Source of the DNA: Clostridiales bacterium
GTDB lineage: Bacteria; Bacillota; Clostridia; Saccharofermentanales; Saccharofermentanaceae
NCBI GenBank assembly: GCA_017961235.1
Contig: JAGCXQ010000050.1
Span: 1 to 64,000, forward strand
Length of the DNA: 64,000 nucleotides
Direction: 5' to 3'
The notes beneath the pieces are model-generated. The model was not told where the DNA came from. It did no database searches and saw only the letters and a program-made list of their open reading frames with translations. Made by a program: the position numbers and the translations under genes. This document shows positions 9,626 to 17,834 of the stretch, piece after piece; within the stretch, counting starts at the first letter, position 1; every line of letters starts with the position of its first letter.

Positions 9626-10297
9626 ATGAGAAAGATTCTTGTTGTAGAAGATGAACCGGATATTCGTGAGCTCCTCGTGAATTACCTTCGTAACGAGGGC
9701 TATGATGTCGTGTCTGCCGAAGATGGCGTCGAGGCGATCGCACGCTTTTCGGAGGACACGGACCTGGTGATCCTCGACATCATGATCCCGAAGATCGACG
9801 GATATGGTGTGTGCGAGGTCATCAAGAAGCAGTCGGATGTCCCTGTCCTGATGCTGTCGGCGCTGGGCGATGAGAAGGACCTTATCAAGGGCTATGATGC
9901 GATGGCCGACGACTACATGACGAAGCCGTTTTCCATGCCGGTCCTTCTTCGGAAAGTGAGCGCGATCCTCCGCCGGAAAGATACATCTTCCGACGCGAAA
10001 AGCACTTGCTCTTCCGTTTCCTGCGGGGATCTTATCCTGATCCCTGACCGCATGGAGGTGCTGGTCAAAGGGCAGAAGGTGGATGTTACTTCCCGTGAAT
10101 TCGATCTTCTTCTGACGATGGCGAAACACCCGGGAAGGATCTATACCCGAGAGATGCTGCTGGATATGCTGTGGGACTTCAATTCTTTTGTCGATGAGAG
10201 GATCGTGGATACGCATATCAAGAACCTGCGCCACAAACTTGGCGGTGACTATATCGAGACCGTACGCGGACGGGGGTACCGGATTGGACAGGGATAA
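9626..10297 (+). CDS. OmpR-family response regulator
   Basis: The 223-residue cytoplasmic regulator has a receiver domain, with acidic pocket EDE at 8-10, phospho-acceptor Asp51 in LVILDIMIPK, switch Ser78 and Lys100. A C-terminal winged helix (about 125-220) follows, with SREFDLLL and GRGYRIG. The kinase gene overlaps its 3' end. There is no good Shine-Dalgarno site, and the TATAAT seven bases before the ATG implies a leaderless or almost leaderless mRNA. The repeat element in its promoter suggests autoregulation, and the esterase lipoprotein at 12677 is a likely second target because it carries the same element. Confidence 0.93.
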   Translation: MRKILVVEDEPDIRELLVNYLRNEGYDVVSAEDGVEAIARFSEDTDLVILDIMIPKIDGYGVCEVIKKQSDVPVLMLSALGDEKDLIKGYDAMADDYMTKPFSMPVLLRKVSAILRRKDTSSDAKSTCSSVSCGDLILIPDRMEVLVKGQKVDVTSREFDLLLTMAKHPGRIYTREMLLDMLWDFNSFVDERIVDTHIKNLRHKLGGDYIETVRGRGYRIGQG

Positions 10298-11876
10298 GTG
10301 CTTTTCGAGCGGAAAAAATACGGATAACAGGAAGAAAAAGGGCTTCTTCGGATGGGTCCGGAGCCACCTGTCCGTCAAGGTATTCCTGATCACATTTCTC
10401 GTGCAGATCATCTTCGGCGCCCTGATCATCGGGGTGCTGTACTACTCGACGCCGAGAAGCTATAACTCCGCAAAACAGGACAGCGTGGAGAGTGACTTTC
10501 AGGAACTGGTCGAGACGATGAGGGAGACAAAGTACGAAGACGCGGGACCGGTCATGGATGCATTTGTGCGCGAAAGTGGCGCCGATATTCTGCTTTATAA
10601 CGTAAGTACGACTCTCGACGGAAAGCCGCTGCTTACTTCACTCAATTCCGGTCGCGCGATCCATACATACGAAGAGTTCGACAGGCTCATGGCGCAGCAT
10701 GAAAATTCATACTACTTCAACAACTCCCGGAACTTCCGCTTTCAGAATACCGGACCGACGTACCGCCTGGAGTACTACTACTTCGTCGATGAGGGCAATA
10801 CGATGACGACAGCGATCAGAAAGAGCCTGCCGCTCATCATCGTGGCGATCATACTTGTTTCACTCTTTTGCGCCTATATCTACACCTTTATCTTTGCGCG
10901 GCCGGTCAAGAAACTGAGCGCTGTCTCGCGCGCGATGGCGGACTTCGATTTCTCGAAGAAAAGCGGATCAAAAAGACTCGATGAGATTGGCGATCTTTCG
11001 CGCGATCTGGATCTCATGGCAGGATCTCTTGATGAGAAGATCGGTGAACTGAATCAGAAAAATATGGAGATGGAGAAGAAGAACCGTGAACTCTCGGAAG
11101 AGGTTTCCCGTCGAAAAGAACTCGAGAGCCAGAAGGATATGTTTTTCTCGGCAGCGTCGCACGAACTGAAGACTCCGGTGACGATCTTAGAAGGACAGCT
11201 CCGCGGCATGATCGATGGTGTCGAACCGTACACGGATCACGAGGAATATCTGCCGCGTGCACTCGGGACGGTGAAACGCATGGAGAGCCTTATTAACGAG
11301 ATCCTGATCGCATCGCGCATGCAGTCGGGAAAAGAGATCGTGGCGGCGAGAGTGGATATGGTGCAGCTTCTGGAAGAGAAGATGGAAGAGTGCGAAGATC
11401 TCTTCGAATCCCGTGGACTTAAGATGGATCTGTCATTTGAAAACGGACTGAGCTTCGAAGGAAATCGGGAACTCACTTCGCTCGCGATCGGTGCATTTTT
11501 AAGTAACGCGGCATTCTATTCGGAAGAGGGCACGACGGTCTTTGTTGACGCGGAGAAAACGGATGCAGCGGGTACGGAGGCTGGTGTGGAACATGAGGAA
11601 GTTGACGCGTCGGAATCAAGAGCCGAAAATACAAAAGTGATCCGTGTTTCGATACGGAATGAAGGGCATATCGAAGATGAAGATATTACGCATCTTTTCG
11701 AGCCTTTCTACCGTGCGGATAAATCGAGAAACAGACGATCAGGAGGCTCCGGGCTGGGGCTTTATCTGGCGAAGCTGATCCTTGAAAAACAGGGCGGCGC
11801 CTGCCGGATGGAAAATGATGGATCAGACGTACTGGCGACGGTCGAGATCCCGGCAGTTATGGAGGAGAGAAAATGA
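10284..11876 (+). CDS. Sensor histidine kinase, partner of the regulator at 9626
   Basis: The protein of about 530 residues has a first membrane helix near 33-55 and an outer sensor domain of about 120 residues. A second helix, HAMP and a coiled coil follow. The HisKA box is FFSAASHELKTPV with the phospho-His near 293, and the HATPase domain has an N-box with SNAAFYS and a G-box GGSGLGLYL. No ATG exists in the right part of the frame. TTG at 10284, inside the end of the regulator gene and preceded by GGGGGT, is the most plausible start, giving a 14-base overlap. The far upstream ATG at 10188 would add an unlikely tail. Its stop overlaps the next ATG (ATGA), so the three genes form one operon. 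The signal sensed is unknown. Confidence 0.9.
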   Translation: MDRDKCFSSGKNTDNRKKKGFFGWVRSHLSVKVFLITFLVQIIFGALIIGVLYYSTPRSYNSAKQDSVESDFQELVETMRETKYEDAGPVMDAFVRESGADILLYNVSTTLDGKPLLTSLNSGRAIHTYEEFDRLMAQHENSYYFNNSRNFRFQNTGPTYRLEYYYFVDEGNTMTTAIRKSLPLIIVAIILVSLFCAYIYTFIFARPVKKLSAVSRAMADFDFSKKSGSKRLDEIGDLSRDLDLMAGSLDEKIGELNQKNMEMEKKNRELSEEVSRRKELESQKDMFFSAASHELKTPVTILEGQLRGMIDGVEPYTDHEEYLPRALGTVKRMESLINEILIASRMQSGKEIVAARVDMVQLLEEKMEECEDLFESRGLKMDLSFENGLSFEGNRELTSLAIGAFLSNAAFYSEEGTTVFVDAEKTDAAGTEAGVEHEEVDASESRAENTKVIRVSIRNEGHIEDEDITHLFEPFYRADKSRNRRSGGSGLGLYLAKLILEKQGGACRMENDGSDVLATVEIPAVMEERK

Positions 11877-12514
11877 AGGAACTGGATCTTCACGGAATTA
11901 CATTTATGCGGCCTGTGCGAGAGGGCACATCCGAGTGGTATTATGCGATGGATTACGATAACGGCGACCTTTATGAAGCGCAGGAGATCTATGAGCATAA
12001 CGGCCATGTGGACGGGAACCATCTTTATCTGATCCACTATCCGGATGCGGAAGTGATCGAACCTCTTTCTTCCTGCTCGAATAACGCGATCGGCGAGCCG
12101 GTCTATCATGACGGGAAGATTTCTTTTATCTCCGTGGATTTTCCAAGTGATGTCATCACGGTCCATCAGTTCGATTGTGAAACCCGGACCTGCAAAGAGA
12201 TAGATTCTTTTTCTCTTTCTGAGGTGAAAGACTGCTTTAATCTCCGCCTTTTCGAATATCCGCTGACGCTGACGCGCCAGGGGAATGACGGCACGCTGGA
12301 ACTGGTCTGGCCGAAGAAAAATACTATCAAGATCTCCGAGAAAGAAAGCTTCTTTTACATGGAAGAAAACCGTCTCTATCTGAACCGCTGGTACGAGGAT
12401 CCGGACTACCGCGAAGAGACCGTGGTCCGCGATATCGAAACAGGAGATGTGATCGAGATCCTCCCCGGAGATATCCACATCATGCCAAATGGTGAGCTGT
12501 GGCATCTGTACTAA
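11873..12514 (+). CDS. Unknown protein co-transcribed with a two-component system
   Basis: The product of 213 residues has no signal peptide or membrane helix, so it is probably cytoplasmic. It is rich in aromatic and acidic residues and looks mostly beta, with repeating short strands such as NHLYLIHYPD, GKISFISVD and NRLYLNRWYED that recall a small propeller or sandwich. I do not recognise a family. The ATGA overlap with the kinase gene points to coordinated synthesis. It could be a modulator of the kinase or simply a target of the system. The gene is followed by a strong terminator. Confidence 0.75.
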   Translation: MKELDLHGITFMRPVREGTSEWYYAMDYDNGDLYEAQEIYEHNGHVDGNHLYLIHYPDAEVIEPLSSCSNNAIGEPVYHDGKISFISVDFPSDVITVHQFDCETRTCKEIDSFSLSEVKDCFNLRLFEYPLTLTRQGNDGTLELVWPKKNTIKISEKESFFYMEENRLYLNRWYEDPDYREETVVRDIETGDVIEILPGDIHIMPNGELWHLY

Positions 12515-12547
12515 GATCAGCTGATGGCCGTAATTGAACTAACGTAT

Positions 12548-12583
12548 AGCCGCGCAGGGATTTCCGATCCGCGCGGCTTTTTT
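12548..12583 (+). terminator. Terminator of the first two-component operon
   Basis: AGCCGCGC (12548-12555) pairs perfectly with GCGCGGCT (12571-12578), followed by a run of T. Confidence 0.9.
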
Positions 12584-12585
12584 CA

Positions 12586-12641
12586 TCTCCACATAAAATC
12601 CATATAACCTCCCTTTGAGATCCTTGTTCGGAGAGTACTAT
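12586..12641 (+). promoter_or_regulatory. Second copy of the 23-bp box, with a candidate promoter
   Basis: The element at 12586-12608 matches the one at 9586-9608 in 21 of 23 bases, including TCCACAT and TCCATAT half-sites 11 bp apart. TTGAGA (12615-12620) and TACTAT (12636-12641), spaced 15, could be the promoter of the esterase gene. The box would then lie upstream of -35, a normal activator position. Confidence 0.5.
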
Positions 12642-12676
12642 CATCTCAAACACAGCGAAGGGATGGTTATTCCGAT

Positions 12677-14266
12677 ATGAAAAATAAAAACAGGAAAACT
12701 AAGCTTACGAAGGCAGCCGCAGCTGCGCTAAGCATCATCGTCATGGGCGGGTGCTTTTGCGGATGCGGAAAAAAGAAAGAGACAAATGAAAGTGTGGAGA
12801 CATCTTCCGAGGCCGGGCAGGTCGCTGGTGTGAACCAGGAAAGCAAAGCAGAACATGTAAGTTTACTGGTAAATCACATGACGGAAAAAGAACTGTCAAA
12901 GGTGACGAGCGGTCCGCTGACGGTGCTGGATGAACCATGGAATACCGCCAAGAAAAAAGACGAGAGACTGGCAGAATACCAGGACGGCGTCTATTTCGAG
13001 ATCTGTGAAAAAGAAGACATGCTCCGGAATATGGAAGAGCATCCGGAAGCCTATGCGGGATGGACGGATGAAGAAATTGAAGATTACAAAACGAATTTCG
13101 TTCCCTATATCTCCGGTTTTGTTGTCGACGGGCGCCATTACGGAACGATGATCGCGTTACCGCTGGAAGATGGCGAAGTGTATGGATGGTACTACGTTTT
13201 AGAGGGTGAGACACTGACGCCCAAAGAATTCAAGGATATTGAAGAACTGAAAGAAATACTTCCGAAACTTCTGGAAGAATACAAGAAGGATGATTTCAAG
13301 TATTGCTATTTCGGCACGGATATCGATGAGGAAAAGTGGGAAGAGGATATCATCCGCATCTTTGAAGCAAAGCAGAATAAGTCGTATAAGATCCTGCCTT
13401 TCGGAACAACGGATCTGATCGTTGACAAATACTTTCAGAACCTTAGGAATCAGCAGGAAGATATGTCCTGGGAACTCGACAAAGAAAAAATCGAACCCAT
13501 TAAAGATCAGATTGTCGAGTACACGTTCTATGACGAAGAACTCGACCGGAGTTTTGTAGTGCATGTGGCTCTTCCGAAGGGATATGATCCAGAAAAGACG
13601 TATCCTGCAATGGTGCTGACGGATGCGGTATGGCGCTTCAACGATACGGCGAAACTTCTTGAAGAGATGCAGGCGGGACGCGCTGATCCTCAGATCGTGA
13701 TTTCTATCGGCCAGGACTACTCGATCTGCAATTCGGATAATGTCGAACGTGCGGCGGTATTTTGCGAGGGGAAGGATAAGTTCCTCGACTTCATCACCGA
13801 TAATCTCATGCCGTATCTCGGAGAAAAGTATGCGATCGACAACGGGAACTCGACTCTTTTCGGGCATTCTCTCGGCGGTGTGTTTACGCACTATGCGCTC
13901 TTTAATTCCGACCGCTACGAGAACCAGCCTTTCGGCTGTTACATCATCGGAAGTCCGGCCTTCTGGTCGCCGTATTCCCGGGAGATGAGCGACTATCCGG
14001 AACAGGCAAAAGACTACGGATATTTCGAGAGAAACCAGACGATGGGAAAGAGTGCTTTTATCACGGCGGGATCCGACGAAGACGAAGATTATCAGGAGTA
14101 CTTCCAGGGCGACGATTCTACAACGGAGAGCATCGCGCATCTGGCAGAGCGGATCAACGCACACTGCGATCCGGGCGCCCCGGCGGCGGTATCGAAACTC
14201 TACAAGAGCCACCACTACCAGTACATCCCCGAGATGCTGGTGGAGTATGTGGATGGGACGAAGTGA
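12677..14266 (+). CDS. Lipoprotein with C-terminal Fes-like esterase domain
   Basis: The protein of 529 residues begins with Lys/Arg-rich residues, a hydrophobic helix and a cysteine-rich lipobox region (VMGGC, then GCGK). It is therefore probably a lipoprotein on the outer face. Residues 55-260 form an acidic domain I do not recognise. Residues 280-525 match the putative esterase group related to enterobactin esterase and esterase D: GYDPEKTYPAMVLTDA, then GHSLGG with nucleophile Ser398, and a late HHYQYIPEM giving the likely catalytic His. Targets could be acylated glycans or siderophore-like esters. It is preceded by the same box as the neighbouring response regulator, suggesting control by that two-component system. 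Confidence 0.85.
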   Translation: MKNKNRKTKLTKAAAAALSIIVMGGCFCGCGKKKETNESVETSSEAGQVAGVNQESKAEHVSLLVNHMTEKELSKVTSGPLTVLDEPWNTAKKKDERLAEYQDGVYFEICEKEDMLRNMEEHPEAYAGWTDEEIEDYKTNFVPYISGFVVDGRHYGTMIALPLEDGEVYGWYYVLEGETLTPKEFKDIEELKEILPKLLEEYKKDDFKYCYFGTDIDEEKWEEDIIRIFEAKQNKSYKILPFGTTDLIVDKYFQNLRNQQEDMSWELDKEKIEPIKDQIVEYTFYDEELDRSFVVHVALPKGYDPEKTYPAMVLTDAVWRFNDTAKLLEEMQAGRADPQIVISIGQDYSICNSDNVERAAVFCEGKDKFLDFITDNLMPYLGEKYAIDNGNSTLFGHSLGGVFTHYALFNSDRYENQPFGCYIIGSPAFWSPYSREMSDYPEQAKDYGYFERNQTMGKSAFITAGSDEDEDYQEYFQGDDSTTESIAHLAERINAHCDPGAPAAVSKLYKSHHYQYIPEMLVEYVDGTK

Positions 14267-14290
14267 AACTAAGAGGCTCTTTTCGCAAAA

Positions 14291-14499
14291 CGCTCACCTA
14301 AAATGTGGTTTTGGTGAGTATTTGGTGAATGACACCCCGTTTTCGGCAAAAATGCTCTATTAATCACCTAAACGCTCACTTAAAAAGTGATTTTGGTGAG
14401 TATTTGGTGAATGGCACCCCGGTTTCGGCAAAAATGCTCTATTAATCACCTAAACGCTCACTTAAAAAGTGTTTTTGGTGAGCATTTGGTGAATTGCGG
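14291..14499. repeat. 82-bp tandem repeat, 2.5 copies
   Basis: Units start at 14291, 14373 and 14455; the last is cut after about 45 bases. Copies two and three are nearly identical, and copy one differs at a few bases. Each unit holds TCACC-TAAACGC-TCAC followed by an AGTGA and two GGTGA-type words, so it folds as an imperfect inverted repeat. The function is unknown. Confidence 0.85.
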
Positions 14500-14515
14500 A
14501 AGAGAAAAGAGATAT

Positions 14516-14550
14516 ACAAAAAAGAGAGGCTGCCTCGGAAGGCAGCCTCT
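14516..14550 (-). terminator. Terminator of the ABC transporter operon
   Basis: AGAGGCTGCC pairs with GGCAGCCTCT (14525-14550). On the minus strand it is followed by a TCTTTTTTG run. Confidence 0.85.
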
Positions 14551-14592
14551 TGGCGTTTGCTATGAAAATGAGTTTGAACTTGAACCTGTTTC

Positions 14593-16947
14593 TTACTCTG
14601 CTACCAGCATCTGGTACGGTTCCACCTTCTTGATCCTTCTTGCCTGAAGGACAGCGAAAAGGAAGGAGATGAGGATCATGGCGGCACCGATCGCGATGAG
14701 TCCCGGGATCGGGATATCGAAGGTGCACTTCATGAGGCCGAAGTTGATCATGATCAGCTGCATGTACGGGTTCGCTACGAAGTAGGAGACGACCGAGAAA
14801 ACGATGACAGACAGGATGATCGCCGGCATGAAGGAACCTGCAGTCTGAAGGATCAGGCTCTTGCTTGTGTAACCGATGGCCTTGTAGATGCCGTAGTCTT
14901 TTCTCTTGCTGAATACCAGGGAACGGATCAGGAGGAAGAGGACCAGAAGGATGATCATTACGGAGACGGAGATCACCATGGCCAGCATCAGGGCAGCGAT
15001 ACCACGGAAAGTGATCATGTTCGCTTCGATGATATCCAGGAAGTTGGCAGAGGAGGTAACGCCTTCTCCGAACTTCTCCTTGCAGGCATCAAGTACCGGA
15101 TCGATCTTTTCGTCTTTATCTGTGTCGAAGTAGAAATTCGCTGATTTCGTAGAAAGGTCTGCAAGCTTGGCATATCCCGCTTCCGTCATGATACATTCGC
15201 CGCCACCGTTATTCGTGGTCTGGATAAATCCGGTAATAAGGTAGGTCGCGCTTCTGTCGCCCAGTGTGATCGTGATCTCATCACCGATCTTATATCCTTC
15301 GTTCTTGGCAAAAAGACCGCTGATATTGATCTCGTTATCATGAGCCGGAAGTCTTCCTTTGTAGCAAACATCCAGATTTCCTTTTTTGTTCGGATCCTCA
15401 AATGCTTCCAGATAAAGGGAGTTCTCTTCTCCTACGTAGACTGTATCTAAGTAAGATCTGCGGATGTTGCTTACACCTTCCTGCTTCGAAAGAAACGCCT
15501 CTGCTTCGACCTTCGTATCTTTGTCAAAACTGATAAGGCCGTCACAAATCTCGCTAGTGAGAAGGTTGAGTTTCGGATCACGATTGAAATTCTCGAACAT
15601 CAGAAGGGCGATGGTGCAAAGGAAGATCAGAAAGCCCATGACGAAGAAAGTGATGATGTTCTGCTTCTTGTTATGGATCATGGTCTTGAGCGAAAGGCTC
15701 GCATCTAAACCCAGGATAGACTTTTCCAGTTTTACCGGATTAGTACGGAAGCTGTGGCTTTCGGTTCCTTCACGAAGTGCTACGATAGGCTGGATGCGGT
15801 TGATTTTGCGAAGAGAAAGCAACGTGACGAGGACCGTAACTCCAAGGACTGCAACAAGTGCAGTTATGGTGCTGATCAGGCTGAAAGAGATCGAATACGG
15901 TATACCCATCTGAGCGATAACTACGCTGCTGACCGGACCTGCGATCAGGTAAGATACCAGTATGCCGAGGATGCTTCCGATCAGAGCCAGAGTCAAAAAC
16001 ATCAGAAGAAGGGATACTTTAATGTTTCTGCCGGTATATCCGATGGCCTTAAGAGCACCGATGGTCTTCATGTTTTCCTTGACGTAGTTACTGATGCTGT
16101 TGACGATCATGAGAATGACAACGATCAGGACGATAGCTGTGATCGCAAGGAAGGAACCCGCAATGATCAGGGACATGAAAGATCTTCCGGAAAGAGTATT
16201 TCCGATGGTGACCAGATGGATATCTGCCAAAGGATCCAGAGACTTCATGGTATTCATAAGACGGATACGGAAAGCCGATGCCTTTACACCATCTTTGAGC
16301 TCAAAGGGAATAAATGTACTTTCGCCGGCATCCCCCTTCTGGGTAAGGATCTTCGCATAGATATCCTCAGGAACGACCATCTCGAAAAGGCCGTCGTTAT
16401 TGCATCCGCCGTACACACTATTAAGGAAACCCTTGACCTTCAGGTGATAGGTCTCATTATAGATCTTGAGATCGAAATCATCACCGATGGAGAAACCGCC
16501 GGCAGATGTAAACTGATACGGAAGATAGATATAGTCGGATGTGATCGAAGCATCTTCAGAGACTATTTCCGCTTTTGCCATTTCTTTCTTTGCCATGGTG
16601 TCCGGTGTCTCGATATGAAGCTGGATGATCAGTTCTGCACTTCCGAAAGGAACGGACATCTGACCAAAATGAATCGCCTTGCTGACATCGTAGCGTGCTG
16701 TGTTTTCAGAAAGGATACTCTGAAGAGCAGGATCCGTTTCGTCGATCGTCTCACTGGTAAAGTACAGGAATCCGTCGCCGCCTTCGAGGCGCTCGGCTTC
16801 TTTCTTTGCTGTCGGATAGGTATCGGTAAAGAGGATCATGGATGTGCAAAGAAGAAGTGATGCGATCAGCATCAGAATAAAAATACCGATGGAAGATCCC
16901 TTATTCTTACGGAAGTGGGATCCGGCAAGAAGTTTTTCTTTTGTCAT
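14593..16947 (-). CDS. FtsX-type ABC transporter permease
   Basis: The membrane protein of about 784 residues has a first helix near the N-terminus, a large extracellular domain, and an FtsX domain of three helices (about 250-390). A linker helix, a second outer domain and a second FtsX block at the C-terminus follow. This layout is typical of MacB/BceB-class permeases, which export or sense peptides and lipids by mechanotransmission. The start at 16947 has GGGGTGG seven bases upstream. A GTG at 16956 is possible but has worse spacing. The ATPase gene ends just before it (overlap region 16947-16952). Together with the upstream two-component genes, the system probably answers to an envelope-active compound. 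Confidence 0.92.
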   Translation of the reverse strand: MTKEKLLAGSHFRKNKGSSIGIFILMLIASLLLCTSMILFTDTYPTAKKEAERLEGGDGFLYFTSETIDETDPALQSILSENTARYDVSKAIHFGQMSVPFGSAELIIQLHIETPDTMAKKEMAKAEIVSEDASITSDYIYLPYQFTSAGGFSIGDDFDLKIYNETYHLKVKGFLNSVYGGCNNDGLFEMVVPEDIYAKILTQKGDAGESTFIPFELKDGVKASAFRIRLMNTMKSLDPLADIHLVTIGNTLSGRSFMSLIIAGSFLAITAIVLIVVILMIVNSISNYVKENMKTIGALKAIGYTGRNIKVSLLLMFLTLALIGSILGILVSYLIAGPVSSVVIAQMGIPYSISFSLISTITALVAVLGVTVLVTLLSLRKINRIQPIVALREGTESHSFRTNPVKLEKSILGLDASLSLKTMIHNKKQNIITFFVMGFLIFLCTIALLMFENFNRDPKLNLLTSEICDGLISFDKDTKVEAEAFLSKQEGVSNIRRSYLDTVYVGEENSLYLEAFEDPNKKGNLDVCYKGRLPAHDNEINISGLFAKNEGYKIGDEITITLGDRSATYLITGFIQTTNNGGGECIMTEAGYAKLADLSTKSANFYFDTDKDEKIDPVLDACKEKFGEGVTSSANFLDIIEANMITFRGIAALMLAMVISVSVMIILLVLFLLIRSLVFSKRKDYGIYKAIGYTSKSLILQTAGSFMPAIILSVIVFSVVSYFVANPYMQLIMINFGLMKCTFDIPIPGLIAIGAAMILISFLFAVLQARRIKKVEPYQMLVAE

Positions 16948-16949
16948 GG

Positions 16950-17705
16950 TTACCACCCCATTCCGCCTAAGAAATCACGAAGTTTCAGATGACGCTCCTT
17001 GTCGCCGGAGACGTACTTTCCGAGCTGGCATTCGCCGGCGATCTCACCGTCTTTTACGTAGAGGATACGATTGCCGCGGCGAGCGGAAGTGATATCGTGA
17101 GTAACCATTACGATGGACTGGCCGTTTTCATTTGCTTTTGTCAGAACGTCGAGAACATCTTTACCTGTGGTGGAGTTCAGTGCACCTGTCGGCTCATCCG
17201 CGAAGACCAGCTTCGGCTCGTTGATGAGAGCTCTTGCGATACCGACGCGCTGCGCCTCACCGCCACTGATCTGTGTCGGGAACTTATTCCAGAGTGTTTC
17301 GTCGATATCGACGGACGTAAGGACTTCCTTGGCCTTTGCGGCCGCCTTCTTCTTATTCTTTTCAATAAGCAGCGCAGCTGCCAGGACATTATCCAGGACA
17401 CTCATGGAATCTACGAGGTAGGTCTGCTGAAAAACAAATCCGCAGTTCTTTCTTCTGAAGACCGCGAGGTCGTCCGGTGTGCCTTTCGTGATGTTCTTTC
17501 CTGCAAAAGTAACATCGCCGAGTGTCGGCTTGTCCATACCGGACAGGGCGTAAAGAAGAGTGGATTTACCGGCGCCGCTGGCACCCATGATTACGGTAAA
17601 ATCACCTTCGTAGATCGAAAGATCGATGTTGCGGAGTACGTGCTGCTGTACGCCTCCGTTCGAAAATGTCTTGCAAAGTTTCTGTGTTTTGATAATCTCA
17701 TTCAT
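16950..17705 (-). CDS. ABC transporter ATP-binding protein (MacB/LolD class)
   Basis: The cytoplasmic ATPase (251 residues) drives the permease encoded next to it. Walker A is GASGAGKST near residue 41, the Q-loop is in FVFQQ, the signature is ISGGEAQR near 145, Walker B is LVFADEPT with the catalytic Glu, and the H-loop is VTHD. Its length and SGGEAQR signature are those of the MacB/LolD/BceA class. AAGGAGG lies 11 bases before the ATG. Its promoter region carries TTTAAG-N5-TTTAAG repeats, so it is probably switched on by an OmpR-type regulator such as the one encoded at 19082. Confidence 0.95.
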   Translation of the reverse strand: MNEIIKTQKLCKTFSNGGVQQHVLRNIDLSIYEGDFTVIMGASGAGKSTLLYALSGMDKPTLGDVTFAGKNITKGTPDDLAVFRRKNCGFVFQQTYLVDSMSVLDNVLAAALLIEKNKKKAAAKAKEVLTSVDIDETLWNKFPTQISGGEAQRVGIARALINEPKLVFADEPTGALNSTTGKDVLDVLTKANENGQSIVMVTHDITSARRGNRILYVKDGEIAGECQLGKYVSGDKERHLKLRDFLGGMGW

Positions 17706-17731
17706 AGCGTTTCTCGCCTCCTTATGGCACT

Positions 17732-17786
17732 ATCATACTTTTTCAAGTCTTAACTGCCTTTAAGGAACTCTTAAATCTTTCTTAAA
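17732..17786 (-). promoter_or_regulatory. TTTAAG repeat box and promoter of the ABC operon
   Basis: Read on the minus strand, TTTAAG-N5-TTTAAG (17770-17786) fits the YTTAAK-N5-YTTAAK half-site pattern known for PmrA/QseB-type OmpR regulators. Two weaker copies (17758-17764 and 17748-17754) continue the 10-11 bp phase toward a -10-like TATGAT at 17732-17737. Confidence 0.6.
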
Positions 17787-17834
17787 TCGTCCGGCTTATA
17801 TTTTTTCCTCTCGAAAAGCACTGATCCTGCGACC

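Larger units (their letters stand above)
14267..14592. other. Gene-free stretch with tandem repeats and a terminator
   Basis: The stretch of 326 bases between the esterase gene and the convergent ABC permease gene has no credible gene. It is filled by the 82-bp tandem repeat (14291-14499) and the terminator of the ABC operon. Short reading frames here run through the repeats but change frame each unit, because 82 is not a multiple of three. Confidence 0.7.

Noticed and set aside
10188..10283. Upstream ATG of the first histidine kinase
   Set aside because: It would overlap the regulator gene by 110 bases and add a tail without kinase features; TTG 10284 has a GGGGGT site.
14291..14499. CRISPR array
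   Set aside because: The repeats are 82 bp, directly adjacent without unique spacers, and no cas gene is near.
14411..14647. Short reading frame over the tandem repeats
   Set aside because: It changes frame with each unit, lacks a ribosome site and overlaps the terminator of the opposite gene.
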